This document shows, in pieces, positions 8,638 to 17,812 of a stretch of 64,000 nt of DNA. The DNA is from PALSA-1296 sp038210275 (GTDB lineage Bacteria; Bacteroidota; Ignavibacteria; Palsa-1295). Below the pieces are notes generated by a model, which worked only from the letters and a program-made list of their open reading frames with translations, was not told the origin of the DNA and searched no databases. The stretch is from positions 195,451 through 259,450 of the forward strand of contig JBBQWV010000004.1 in the NCBI GenBank assembly GCA_038210275.1. The letters are read 5' to 3'. How positions within the stretch are numbered: the stretch's first letter is position 1; each line of letters opens with the position of its first letter. The translations under genes and the position numbers were made by a program.

Positions 8638-11204
8638 AGATTTGCTCCGATAGAAAAATAAAAGATCGGATTGTTCAGAAGCAATGGTTTCTCGCTGCTT
8701 TGTGCAAAACGGAAATTCTCGCCGATTGCAAATCGCGCAATTCCTATTGGCGTACGAAAACCGACTTGTGCACCGACTCCGTGAATGAATGCTTCAAACT
8801 TGATCGACTCCGGTTCAGTCCACATTGCGCCAAGATCGTACCTGAATGTAACAAAGGTCGGGAAGAACAGTGCATTCGGAATTGTAATTTGATAGGTGAG
8901 GCTTCCCTTCACCATTTGCTTGCCGCGCCAACCATAAGCATTCAATCCATAAAAACTTTCGATCCCTCCGAGATCGAATTGCTCAAGCCTCGGCACGGTG
9001 CGATCTCCCAAGCCAATGGAAATTTTCGGGATGAGTGTATGCAGACCGGATAAAGGAATCGTCTGCTCGAAGACTCCGAAGATTTTTGTATATCGTTTAT
9101 TCCCACCGAAAAATCCCGTGCCGACTTCGTAATTTCCTTGCAGGAATGTACCCTGATGCGGATATGCCGCTTCGTCGCGCGAATCAATCGTAAACTCGGC
9201 TTTCAATGCAGAGAGTGTTGCTTGCGGATCAATGATCTGCTGAGTGCGGATGGAGTAATCGCGCTGCCGCTCGATGCGAATTTCTGCGGTAAGCAATGCC
9301 CACCTTCCGACTGCGCCGCCAAGCTGTAGATTCCCCCCAATATCACGCAATTCGCGGACGACATCAGTGACGGTCGCTGTAAATTTTCCGTGTGGAATAT
9401 CAGGATTCAGAGAGTAAACGGAAATATCTTTGAACCCTCCATAAATACTTAAATGAAAAGTAGTAAAGGAGAGAAAAAGCTCCGGCGTGGATATTTGCGC
9501 AATCGCATAACGCGAAAGTCCACCCAGTCCGCCGGTAAGCGAGAACTCCGTTCCACCGCCAAAAAGGTTTTCATTCGCATATTGCATGGAGAACTGCGCG
9601 CCGAATTCATTATCGGCAAGTCCGCCTAACCTGAGAATTTGTGTCGCACGTTCTTCGACGGTTATTTGGAGCGATGTTGCCGAAGGTGAGATATGACGTT
9701 CTGAGATAAAGTTTGTTATCGAATCATTTCGCATAAGGAATTGGGTGCCCTTCCACTGCGGCGAATGAAGCAGTTCAAGACTTGCAAAAGAAAAATATCC
9801 GGTGGCAGTGAGATTGCTCAACCCTTTTTCTCCGGCATCATTTCGAAAAACATCGCCGGATGAAAGTGGGAATTGCTGCATGACCAGATCCTGCTTTACC
9901 GAATGTAAACCTTTGACCTCAACAGCACCGATATGCCCTTCGTCGAGAAAAATTTCCGCACGGTTAGAGCTGGCAATAGTCCTAACGCTGTCAATTCGTG
10001 CAAGTGAGTACCCATGCCTGCGCATAAATGAAAGAAGCGGAATTTCAATATCTGTTTTGAAGGATGATGCGGTCAATTTTTTCCCTTCGGCAGTTCTGCA
10101 AATTGCAAGAAGCGAATCATGGTTTGCAGTCGAACTCCCAAATATATTTATTTCTCGAAGCGAAGGGAGAAGCTCAGCGGCGGACGCATTTGATTCGGTC
10201 GGAGCGTTTGTCGTATGCGAAAGAATTTCCAGTAATTTTGGGAGTGCTCTCCGCGCCGCTTGTCTGCCGGCTTCGATATAGATATCGGATTTAGTAAAGT
10301 CATCGGGCGCGCCATGCTCAAGTTCGGGAGTCATAATAAGATCAGCGCGTTTCATTTGCTCGGCATTTTTTTCGCGCATCATCAGCGTGATCACCTGATC
10401 GGCAACGTCCCAGGGAGATGCGATCTCCGAACGAGTGCGAAGTTCTGAAGTAGTATTCGACGCAATAACAATATCCGATCCAGCAGAATCTTTTGCAATA
10501 TCAATAGGCACATTCGAAAGCAATCCGCCATCAACCAGAAGCGCGGAGTCGCGAGCAAGAGGATAGAATCTCAGCGGCACGGTAGCACTTGCGCGCATCG
10601 CAGCAGTCAGATCGCCATGGGTGATCATTCTTCTGCTGCCGGAAATAATATCGGTTGCAAGCGCAATGAAAGGAACGCGCAAGCCATGGAGGAAATCTTC
10701 TTCAGTGCCGAATGGAGAATTAATAACTAATGAATTCAGAAGCATTGTCAGACGCTGACCGCTTGCAATCGCCTGCGGAAGGACAGGGTTGAAGAAACCA
10801 TTGAAACGCAGAGAGAGAAGCGAAATCTTCTCATCTTTTTTCCCGAACGAACGTTCGGGTCGGTGCGAATCGTCATTGAGATTAAAGACATCAGTCCAGT
10901 TAGTATTTTCGGCGAAGCGAACGAGTTCTTTCGGAGAATATCCTGCCGAATATAGACCTCCGATGATCGCCCCCATACTGGTTCCGACAATGAGATCAAT
11001 GGGGATATGTGCCGAATCCAGAATTTCCAATACGCCGACATGAGCAAAGCCTCGTGCGCCGCCGCCGGAGAGAACGAGTGAGAGATGGGGTTTCTTAGAT
11101 AACGATTGCTGCAAACCCGCGCTGCCTTGAGCATAAAGAACCGAGGATTGCTGCGCAAGCATGGCGCAGAAAATGAGAACGACGGAGAGATTTCGAAAAA
11201 ACAT
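8634..11204 (-). CDS. Patatin-like phospholipase fused to POTRA/BamA-type outer-membrane barrel
   Basis: This is an 856-residue protein with a signal peptide. The patatin domain (about 40-235) has the oxyanion loop GGGARGFAH, the nucleophile elbow GTSMG, and the DGG of the catalytic Asp (LLVDGGLLSNVP). Residues about 340-480 form a POTRA-like linker, and about 520-856 a predicted 16-strand Omp85-type barrel ending in YFSIGANL. This is the architecture of outer-membrane patatins such as PlpD and RssA-like proteins, which expose or release a lipase. It heads an operon with the SDR and a sorted protein. An 8-bp-arm palindrome (CCCGAACG/CGTTCGGG, 10842-10859) lies in the patatin part. Confidence 0.93.
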   Translation of the reverse strand: MFFRNLSVVLIFCAMLAQQSSVLYAQGSAGLQQSLSKKPHLSLVLSGGGARGFAHVGVLEILDSAHIPIDLIVGTSMGAIIGGLYSAGYSPKELVRFAENTNWTDVFNLNDDSHRPERSFGKKDEKISLLSLRFNGFFNPVLPQAIASGQRLTMLLNSLVINSPFGTEEDFLHGLRVPFIALATDIISGSRRMITHGDLTAAMRASATVPLRFYPLARDSALLVDGGLLSNVPIDIAKDSAGSDIVIASNTTSELRTRSEIASPWDVADQVITLMMREKNAEQMKRADLIMTPELEHGAPDDFTKSDIYIEAGRQAARRALPKLLEILSHTTNAPTESNASAAELLPSLREINIFGSSTANHDSLLAICRTAEGKKLTASSFKTDIEIPLLSFMRRHGYSLARIDSVRTIASSNRAEIFLDEGHIGAVEVKGLHSVKQDLVMQQFPLSSGDVFRNDAGEKGLSNLTATGYFSFASLELLHSPQWKGTQFLMRNDSITNFISERHISPSATSLQITVEERATQILRLGGLADNEFGAQFSMQYANENLFGGGTEFSLTGGLGGLSRYAIAQISTPELFLSFTTFHLSIYGGFKDISVYSLNPDIPHGKFTATVTDVVRELRDIGGNLQLGGAVGRWALLTAEIRIERQRDYSIRTQQIIDPQATLSALKAEFTIDSRDEAAYPHQGTFLQGNYEVGTGFFGGNKRYTKIFGVFEQTIPLSGLHTLIPKISIGLGDRTVPRLEQFDLGGIESFYGLNAYGWRGKQMVKGSLTYQITIPNALFFPTFVTFRYDLGAMWTEPESIKFEAFIHGVGAQVGFRTPIGIARFAIGENFRFAQSSEKPLLLNNPIFYFSIGANL

Positions 11205-11431
11205 TGTGACAATTCAAAACACCACTCTGTTTGTTCAGATTGCAGAAATCGTATTTGTAAAATACGGTTTGAATCAGAATTCTTCCAATATGTCATCGCG
11301 AGCGCAGCGTGGCGATCTAAAATATTTGGTTGTACTACAAAGACCTTCATTTTTTTAGATTGCCACGTCGGGCTATCGCCCCCTCGCAATGACACTGTAA
11401 AGTAATTCGTGCTCAAAGTATAGAAATTAAA
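11205..11431. other. Divergent intergenic region with two inverted family-A repeats
   Basis: This 227-bp spacer between the patatin gene (minus) and gatA (plus) must hold two promoters. Most of it is occupied by an inverted pair of repeats at 11291-11323 and 11356-11396. No other gene is seen. Confidence 0.5.
11291..11396. repeat. Inverted pair of family-A repeats
   Basis: The left copy is TGTCATCGCGAGCGCAGCGT followed by GGCGATCTAAAAT. The right copy is TTAGATTGCCACG, then a GC-rich centre, then CCTCGCAATGACACT. The two face each other with a ~32-bp spacer and could form a long hairpin. Confidence 0.8.
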
Positions 11432-12772
11432 GTGTCAATAATGAGTATATTTGAAAACGCTAAAGAGCTGAATAATAAATATAATTGCTTCCTTGAAGTC
11501 TTTGACGAGGGGCGCTATCCCGCTGCCTCGGGAAAACTTCAGGGGATGACGGTTGCGATCAAAGATGTGCTTGCACTGAAAGATGCGCGGCTTACGTGCG
11601 GTTCGAAATTTTTAGAGAATTTTACATCGCTCTATTCGGCAACGTGCGTTGATCGTTTGCAAAAAGCAGGAGCGCTTTTTATCGGCAAGACGAACATGGA
11701 TGAATTTGCCATGGGTTCATCGAATGAAAATTCTGCCTACGGAGCAGTGCTTAATCCGTGGGATATTACGCGAGTCCCCGGCGGCTCATCAGGCGGCAGT
11801 GCAGTTGCAGCAGCAGTTGGTGCAGTGCGTGTTGCACTTGGTACCGATACCGGCGGCTCGATCAGACAACCTGCAGCATTCACCGGCACAGTCGGAATGA
11901 AACCAACGTATGGGAGAATTTCACGTTACGGACTTACAGCATTTGCAAGTTCATTCGATACCGTCGGCACATTCAGCAGAACTCTCGAAGATGCCGCTCT
12001 TGCTTTAGAAGTAATGGCAGGAAGAGATGAACATGATGCAACAAGCGCGAATGTTCCAGTTGAAGAATATTCAAGCGGATTAAAAAAAGATGTAAAAGGT
12101 TTACGCATCGGCATTCCAAAAGAATATTTCGGCGAGGGGATCGAGCCGGATGTTCGTGAAGCAATCGAAGGGGCAAAGATAAAATTAGAAAAAGCAGGAT
12201 GCACTCTCATTCCTATTTCAATGCCTCATACAAAGTATTCGATCGCTGTTTATTATATTCTTACCACAGCCGAAGCATCGAGTAACCTTGCGCGCTTCGA
12301 TGGAATCCGTTACGGAAAGCGTGCAAAAGAAAGCGAGACATTGCTTGATACCTATGTCCGTTCGCGTTCTGAAGGATTCGGACCGGAGGTAAAAAGAAGG
12401 ATTATGCTTGGGACGTATGTACTCTCTTCGGGATATTACGATGCATATTATATCCGTGCACAAAAAGTCAGAAGATTAATAAAAGAGGATTTTTCGAATG
12501 CCTTCAAAGAATGTGATGCATTGCTGACTCCCACAACACCAACGACTGCATTCAAACTCGGTGATAAGATCAGTGATCCTCTTGCAATGTATCTTAATGA
12601 CATCTTCACCGTCAGCGCGAATATCGCCGGAGCGCCTGCGATGAGTATTCCGATAGGACTTGATAGCAATGGCTTGCCAATTGGGGCGCAGCTCATCACC
12701 AATGATTTCGAAGAAACAAAATTATTTGCTTTAGCAAAAGAAATATTTACTGAATTAAGAATTGGGAATTGA
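11432..12772 (+). CDS. gatA: Aspartyl/glutamyl-tRNA(Asn/Gln) amidotransferase subunit A
   Basis: This is a 446-residue amidase-signature protein, the subunit that supplies ammonia from glutamine for making Gln-tRNA (and Asn-tRNA). The catalytic Lys is in VAIKDVLAL, the cis-Ser in PGGSSGGSA, and the nucleophile Ser in GTDTGGSIRQPA. The tRNA amidotransferase hallmark KPTYGRISRYGL is present. The protein is about 20-30 residues shorter at its C-terminus than most GatA proteins. Its last codons (TELRIGN and stop) come from an imperfect inverted repeat (12751-12823), so the tail appears to have been replaced by repeat DNA. It is the only plus-strand gene in this part of the window. Confidence 0.95.
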   Translation: MSIMSIFENAKELNNKYNCFLEVFDEGRYPAASGKLQGMTVAIKDVLALKDARLTCGSKFLENFTSLYSATCVDRLQKAGALFIGKTNMDEFAMGSSNENSAYGAVLNPWDITRVPGGSSGGSAVAAAVGAVRVALGTDTGGSIRQPAAFTGTVGMKPTYGRISRYGLTAFASSFDTVGTFSRTLEDAALALEVMAGRDEHDATSANVPVEEYSSGLKKDVKGLRIGIPKEYFGEGIEPDVREAIEGAKIKLEKAGCTLIPISMPHTKYSIAVYYILTTAEASSNLARFDGIRYGKRAKESETLLDTYVRSRSEGFGPEVKRRIMLGTYVLSSGYYDAYYIRAQKVRRLIKEDFSNAFKECDALLTPTTPTTAFKLGDKISDPLAMYLNDIFTVSANIAGAPAMSIPIGLDSNGLPIGAQLITNDFEETKLFALAKEIFTELRIGN

Positions 12773-12823
12773 GAATGGAGAAATTCTCGCATTCACAATT
12801 CCCAACTCACCATTCTTAATTCA
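12751..12823. repeat. Imperfect inverted repeat forming both stops of gatA and the facing gene
   Basis: The left arm (TGAATTAAGAA + TTGGGAATTGAGAATG) and the right arm, read on the other strand, (TGAATTAAGAATGGTGAG + TTGGGAATTGTGAATG) match except for a 7-base gap and two or three changes. It carries the gatA TGA and the TAA of the minus-strand gene, and may act as a two-way terminator. Confidence 0.8.
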
Positions 12824-15380
12824 CAATGATCTTCTGCGAAACCGACGTGCCGTTTGCAGTCAGCATCACAAAATATGTGCCGCTTGAAAGCCCGTTAGTT
12901 GTAAAACTTGTTTGATGTCTTCCTGCATCGAAGTAGGATTTTTCTAAAATACGAAGCTCTCTTCCAAGCAGATCATGGATGGTCAGCGTTGCAAGCCCCG
13001 CAGATTTTAACGAGAAACCGATAGTGGCGTTTTCGGATGTGATAGGATTGGGGTGAGCGCTTTCAAGCGAAACAGGAAGCGAAGCAGCTGCGCCAGAATT
13101 TATACCGGCAAGATTAGAGAGATCAATATAGAACATGCCTCGTCCATAGGTACCTGCAAGCAATGTGTCATTCCCATGACCTTTGATCTTCAAAGACATC
13201 ACCTCCGCAAGAGGCATTCCATTCATCAAAGGAAACCACGTTACACCACCGTCGTAAGAAAAGACCACACCTTTATCAGTCCCAACATAAAGTGCGCCAT
13301 TTTTGGGGCTATAGGCAATAGACCAGCAGCCGATCGGTGGGAAATTTGTTGCGGGATTAGTAAAAGTCACTCCGCCATCTTCACTTTTAAAGAAATGTTT
13401 CTGTGTCGTTTGGGTCCCTCCTCCGTTGGAATTCCCTTGAGTCACGACAAATATCTCGTTATGATTATTTGGATTTGAAGTAATGCCTTCGACTAACTCT
13501 CCCACACTCTTACTCACCCAAGTGACTCCTTGATCAATACTTCTCCAAACATTATTGCCTGAACCTGCCCACATGAAACTCGTCTGGTCCTCTCCCTGCC
13601 AGAGATGGATCACATTTGAAGTTCCGACCTGAGTACTTTTACTCGGGGGAACAGAAGTAAAATTATCCTGCCCTCCACTCACGCTCATCCAAATATGAGA
13701 GTTACCTCCGAAGGCGACAATATTTCCATCACGAGAAACATCGTATGCAGGGTAGAATGGCGAACCTTCGCCGTTACCTTGATTTAGTTCATCAATGCGA
13801 TAAAGAGTGGCGTTTGGCTCCATGAGGTTCGATCCATTAAAATTCAGGCCACCGTCGAGGGACTGGTAGAATGTCGTACGTACATAAGTTGTATAAACAA
13901 TACTTGGATCATTCGGAGAAACCCATCCTCTTCCGCCGTCTCCTCCTCGCGTTTGTATAAAATCCGAAGCGTTGATGAGTGCCCTATTCGTCGAATTATC
14001 CTGACATCCTCCGGTGACAAAGGAGAAATTGACATCTGCATCTACCCCTACAAATTGAAGTGTTGCAAGTCCTTTATTAATCGCTGTGTTCCAATTGTTG
14101 TAAGGAAATGATGTTGACTTCGCAAGACCCCCGTCACCACAGTCATAAAGTGTATTACCGATAAACTTGAGTCTATGATGATCAGCATGTACATAATTGG
14201 AGGGATAATCGCCGGGCGCCACAGCTTGTGTACTTTTCTGTACCCAAGTTGCACCATTATCATTTGAACCATACAAATCCAAACCGGCAACATATACTTG
14301 CTTGGTATTGGAAGAAGAAACAGCAATTGCATTACACCATTGAGCCTGTGACCCAAGCAGCGGAGGAGGAGTTGCTGCGGTCATTTTCTTCCATGTAAGG
14401 CCTGCATCCGTGGACATGAATACACCATTGGTCGAAGAGCCGGAGCCAATAGATGCGTAGTAAAGATTTTGATCACCGGGAGCATTCGCAATTGCAACGC
14501 GACCAATAGATCCGGATAATCCGGTTATAGATTTTGTCCAGGTAGCACCTGAATCAGCCGAACGCCATATACTACCAAATCCTCCGGCAACAAGCACTAA
14601 AGGGTTATGAGTATTATATCCGATCGAGATTGGTCCGCCAAGACTAAGAGTCAGTTTGCGCCATGTCGTTCCACCATCGATAGATTTTAAAATGCTTCCT
14701 GATTGCGAAGGATAACCATTATTATTATAAGCTGCATAGGCTATCTGAGGGTTGATCGAATCAATAACAATTTGAGCATAAGCTCCACCAATTGCCGATA
14801 CTTGCGCCCAATTATTTCCCCCATCGGTACTTTTGAAAAGTCCTTGTCCGGGCGGAAATTTATAGCCATCTCCTTCGCCTTCACCGGTTCCCAGCAAGAG
14901 AGTACTTGGCGGAGCAAAAGCGATAGCTCCTCCCATCAAAGTAGGAAGTCTATCTGAAAGATTGATCCATTGGACAGGATTGGTAGTAATATTATCCGTT
15001 TTCCAAACTCCGCCCGATGCTGTACTGATATAGACAGCATTAGGATTTGTCGGATCGGCGGTAATGTCACGAACCCTGCCGCTATTATGTCCGCCTTGAC
15101 TTCCGGCAATTGGCTGCCATGCAGGTTGAGAAAGCGACTTAAACGCCTCTCTATTCTCCATTGAATGCATGGCATTGTATGCGTTCCGCTCGATCTTTGC
15201 AAGATCTTTCTCTTCTCCAGATGTGCGGATATTATTCCAGTATTCATTTCTGGCTTTTTCCAGGATTCCATCGTCGAAATCTTCACTCTTAACGGACTGG
15301 ACCGTTCCTTGAGCGAATATCTGCGATGTGGCAAAACAAATTAATAGGAAAACGTTGAATTTAATGAATAAACGAGACAT
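12816..15380 (-). CDS. Secreted Asp-box (BNR/sortilin-like) protein with type IX sorting domain
   Basis: This is an 854-residue protein taken from the ATG at 15380, because the signal peptide MSRLFIKFNVFLLICFATSQ begins there; the frame is open to 15422. The body has at least nine Asp-box motifs (KSTDGGNNW, KSIDGGTTW, RSADSGATW, MSTDAGLTW, FSYDGGVTW and others), as in sortilin/VPS10 or photosystem-assembly-like beta-propellers. The last ~80 residues are a Por sorting domain (AHPNPITSENATIGFSL...LTIHDLLGRELR...GTYFVMLTANGTSVSQKI). It is a surface or secreted protein of unknown ligand. The final two codons fall in the inverted repeat shared with gatA. Confidence 0.88.
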   Translation of the reverse strand: MSRLFIKFNVFLLICFATSQIFAQGTVQSVKSEDFDDGILEKARNEYWNNIRTSGEEKDLAKIERNAYNAMHSMENREAFKSLSQPAWQPIAGSQGGHNSGRVRDITADPTNPNAVYISTASGGVWKTDNITTNPVQWINLSDRLPTLMGGAIAFAPPSTLLLGTGEGEGDGYKFPPGQGLFKSTDGGNNWAQVSAIGGAYAQIVIDSINPQIAYAAYNNNGYPSQSGSILKSIDGGTTWRKLTLSLGGPISIGYNTHNPLVLVAGGFGSIWRSADSGATWTKSITGLSGSIGRVAIANAPGDQNLYYASIGSGSSTNGVFMSTDAGLTWKKMTAATPPPLLGSQAQWCNAIAVSSSNTKQVYVAGLDLYGSNDNGATWVQKSTQAVAPGDYPSNYVHADHHRLKFIGNTLYDCGDGGLAKSTSFPYNNWNTAINKGLATLQFVGVDADVNFSFVTGGCQDNSTNRALINASDFIQTRGGDGGRGWVSPNDPSIVYTTYVRTTFYQSLDGGLNFNGSNLMEPNATLYRIDELNQGNGEGSPFYPAYDVSRDGNIVAFGGNSHIWMSVSGGQDNFTSVPPSKSTQVGTSNVIHLWQGEDQTSFMWAGSGNNVWRSIDQGVTWVSKSVGELVEGITSNPNNHNEIFVVTQGNSNGGGTQTTQKHFFKSEDGGVTFTNPATNFPPIGCWSIAYSPKNGALYVGTDKGVVFSYDGGVTWFPLMNGMPLAEVMSLKIKGHGNDTLLAGTYGRGMFYIDLSNLAGINSGAAASLPVSLESAHPNPITSENATIGFSLKSAGLATLTIHDLLGRELRILEKSYFDAGRHQTSFTTNGLSSGTYFVMLTANGTSVSQKIIVN

Positions 15381-15593
15381 TCTGGTACTTTTCTTAAAAT
15401 TTCTGAAAAATAGATAGCACATACTGTAATGTATAAAAACGGAGAATAAGTTCTATAAAAATAGATTTCGGAGGATAAAGGGGCGCTTCGGTTGAGAGAT
15501 GCGTGATCTGTCCCTTTTAAAACGATTTAGATCGTCAAAGTTACAAGCCCGAAGCAATTTTTTTTCATTTTTCTTATAAAAGTGCTTTTTTGA

Positions 15594-17507
15594 CTACACT
15601 TTCACTTTTGAATTCTTCTTCTCCTTCAGAAATTCCCGGATACTGTTCGCAATACCTTCACGATATAATCCCTGTTCACGCATTAGCTCTGCGGGTGAGC
15701 CGTGCTCGACATATTCATCTGCAAATCCCAGAAATTTCATTCTCGGAGAAAGACCTTTTACGGCATAGAATTCGGCAATTGCACTTCCGAAACCACCCAT
15801 GATAGCATTCTCTTCGAGGGTTACAATATTGGCGAAGCGCGCTGCCAATCCTTCGAGAAGAGCTTCATCAAGAGGCTTGACGAATCTGGCATTCACAACG
15901 GCAACTGATATTCCTTCATGTGCCAAATCATCAGCGGCTTTTAATGCTTCGTAGAGAAGCGGTCCGAGTCCGACGATCGCCACATCTTTTCCATCGCGCA
16001 TGATCTCGCCCTGACCAATCGGAAGTTTATTAAATCCGCTTGCCGCCAGAGGAACACCGATACCATTGCCGCGCGGATAGCGCAATGCGACAGGACCTTT
16101 TTTATATTCGGTTGCCGTAAAAAGCATGTCGCGTAATTCCTGCTCGTCCTTCGGAGCCATCACCGTCATGTTCGGAATTAAACGAAGATACGAGAGATCA
16201 AACATTCCATGATGCGTATGTCCGTCAGCACCGACAAGTCCTGCGCGATCGAGAGCAAAAATTACATTCAGATTTTGAATGCTGACATCATGGATGATCT
16301 GATCGTAGGCGCGCTGTAAAAAAGTTGAATAGATCGCGCAGACCGGAGTAAATCCTTGAGTAGCCATCCCTGCAGCAAATGTCACTGCATGCTGCTCGGC
16401 AATGCCGACATCAAAAAATCTTTCCGGCATTTCCTTCTGCAAAATATTCAGCCCTGTCCCATCAGGCATTGCAGCAGTAATGCCAACAACTTTTGGATTT
16501 TGTTTTGCTATCTCCAATAATGCCGTTCCGAAAACTTTTGTATAATCCGGCGGAAGCGGAGTTGTCACCGGCTTTGCAATAGCAGTCCCCGTTGTCTTAT
16601 CGAACGCTCCTCCTGCAGCATGATAACGCTGGACATGAGATTCGGCTGGAGCATAGCCCTTGCCTTTTTCTGAGATCACATGAAGCAGGATAGGTCCCTG
16701 TTGATCTTTCACGAAGCGAAGCATTTCGACAAGCTTCACAACATTATGTCCATTGATCGGACCAAAGTATTTAAATCCCAATGCTTCGAAAAGCATACCG
16801 GGTGTGAACGTCGCTTTTAATCCGTCAATAATCTTACTTCCGGCAACGCGAACCCTATCACCTGCGGCATCCCAAACTTTATCTTTGATCTTGCGCAGAG
16901 CAGGGCTGGTGATAACATCATTAAAATAATTATGCACCGACCAGACATTCGGGGCGATCGACATCTGATTGTCGTTGAGAACAACAATAATATTTTTCTT
17001 TAGCAGTCCGCAATTATTCAGCGCTTCATACGCCATGCCTCCGGTCATCGAGCCATCGCCGATGATGGCGACAACTTTATAATCATCTCCGGAAAAATCC
17101 CGCGCTGTGGCAATACCAAGTGCAGCGCTGATCGAAGTCGAGGCATGACCGGCGCCAAAGACATCATACTCGCTTTCATCCATTCTCAGAAATGGCGCAA
17201 GCCCATCTTTTTTTCTGATTGTATGAAGTCGGTCTTTTCTGCCTGTAAGGATCTTATGAGGATATGCCTGATGACCGACATCCCAAATCAGTTTATCTTT
17301 CGGAGTATTAAAAGCATAATGCAGAGCTACCGTTAATTCCACGACGCCAAGACCTGCGCCGAAATGTCCGCCGACCTGTGAGATCGTATCAATAAGATAC
17401 TCGCGCACATCGTCGCTTACTGCACGCAGATCGGATTCCGGAAGCTTACGCAAGTCTTCAGGAATTGAAATATTTTTTAGTAATGGATATTGATTTGTAT
17501 CTGCCAT
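15594..17507 (-). CDS. dxs: 1-deoxy-D-xylulose-5-phosphate synthase
   Basis: This is a 637-residue thiamine-diphosphate enzyme that joins pyruvate and glyceraldehyde 3-phosphate, the first step of the MEP isoprenoid pathway. It shows the ThDP/Mg motif GDGSMTGGMAYEALNN, the N-terminal WDVGHQAYPHKILTGR, the transketolase-type AEQHAVTFAAGMA with the catalytic Glu, and DRAGLVGADGHTHHG. Full length. It is the third gene of an xseA-xseB-dxs string (29 bp after xseB), an order also seen in many other bacteria that place xseB near isoprenoid genes. Confidence 0.97.
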   Translation of the reverse strand: MADTNQYPLLKNISIPEDLRKLPESDLRAVSDDVREYLIDTISQVGGHFGAGLGVVELTVALHYAFNTPKDKLIWDVGHQAYPHKILTGRKDRLHTIRKKDGLAPFLRMDESEYDVFGAGHASTSISAALGIATARDFSGDDYKVVAIIGDGSMTGGMAYEALNNCGLLKKNIIVVLNDNQMSIAPNVWSVHNYFNDVITSPALRKIKDKVWDAAGDRVRVAGSKIIDGLKATFTPGMLFEALGFKYFGPINGHNVVKLVEMLRFVKDQQGPILLHVISEKGKGYAPAESHVQRYHAAGGAFDKTTGTAIAKPVTTPLPPDYTKVFGTALLEIAKQNPKVVGITAAMPDGTGLNILQKEMPERFFDVGIAEQHAVTFAAGMATQGFTPVCAIYSTFLQRAYDQIIHDVSIQNLNVIFALDRAGLVGADGHTHHGMFDLSYLRLIPNMTVMAPKDEQELRDMLFTATEYKKGPVALRYPRGNGIGVPLAASGFNKLPIGQGEIMRDGKDVAIVGLGPLLYEALKAADDLAHEGISVAVVNARFVKPLDEALLEGLAARFANIVTLEENAIMGGFGSAIAEFYAVKGLSPRMKFLGFADEYVEHGSPAELMREQGLYREGIANSIREFLKEKKNSKVKV

Positions 17508-17536
17508 CTTCCCTCTTTACTTTTTATGCTTGAATT

Positions 17537-17803
17537 CTACTCCTCGTCGAACTCCGATGTTTCAAAGCTTACGAGTTCTTCATGTACTTTGGAAAGAGTG
17601 CGGACTTTGAGTTCTGCTTCTTTCAAAGTTTCCGAAAGCTTCGCGGCGAGCATTGTGCCCTCTTCGTAGTGCTTCAACATTTCTTCAAGGGGGATATTAC
17701 CTTCTTCAAGTCGGCTGACGATTTTCGCCAGACGGTCGAACTCGGATTCGAACGAAGTGATGTCTGCCTTTGCTTTTTCTTTTGCCATAGGGGCGTAAAA
17801 CAT
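17537..17803 (-). CDS. xseB: Exodeoxyribonuclease VII small subunit
   Basis: This is an 88-residue helical protein with the family core FESEFDRLAKIVSRLEEGNIPLEEMLKHYEEGTMLAAKLSETLKEAE. It forms the many-copy small subunit around XseA for single-strand DNA degradation. It starts 9 bp after the xseA stop; an internal ATG at 17788 (MAKEKAK) is an alternative start, and neither has a strong ribosome binding site. The acidic C-terminal tail (ETSEFDEE) is beyond the conserved part. Confidence 0.93.
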   Translation of the reverse strand: MFYAPMAKEKAKADITSFESEFDRLAKIVSRLEEGNIPLEEMLKHYEEGTMLAAKLSETLKEAELKVRTLSKVHEELVSFETSEFDEE

Positions 17804-17812
17804 TCTGCGAAA

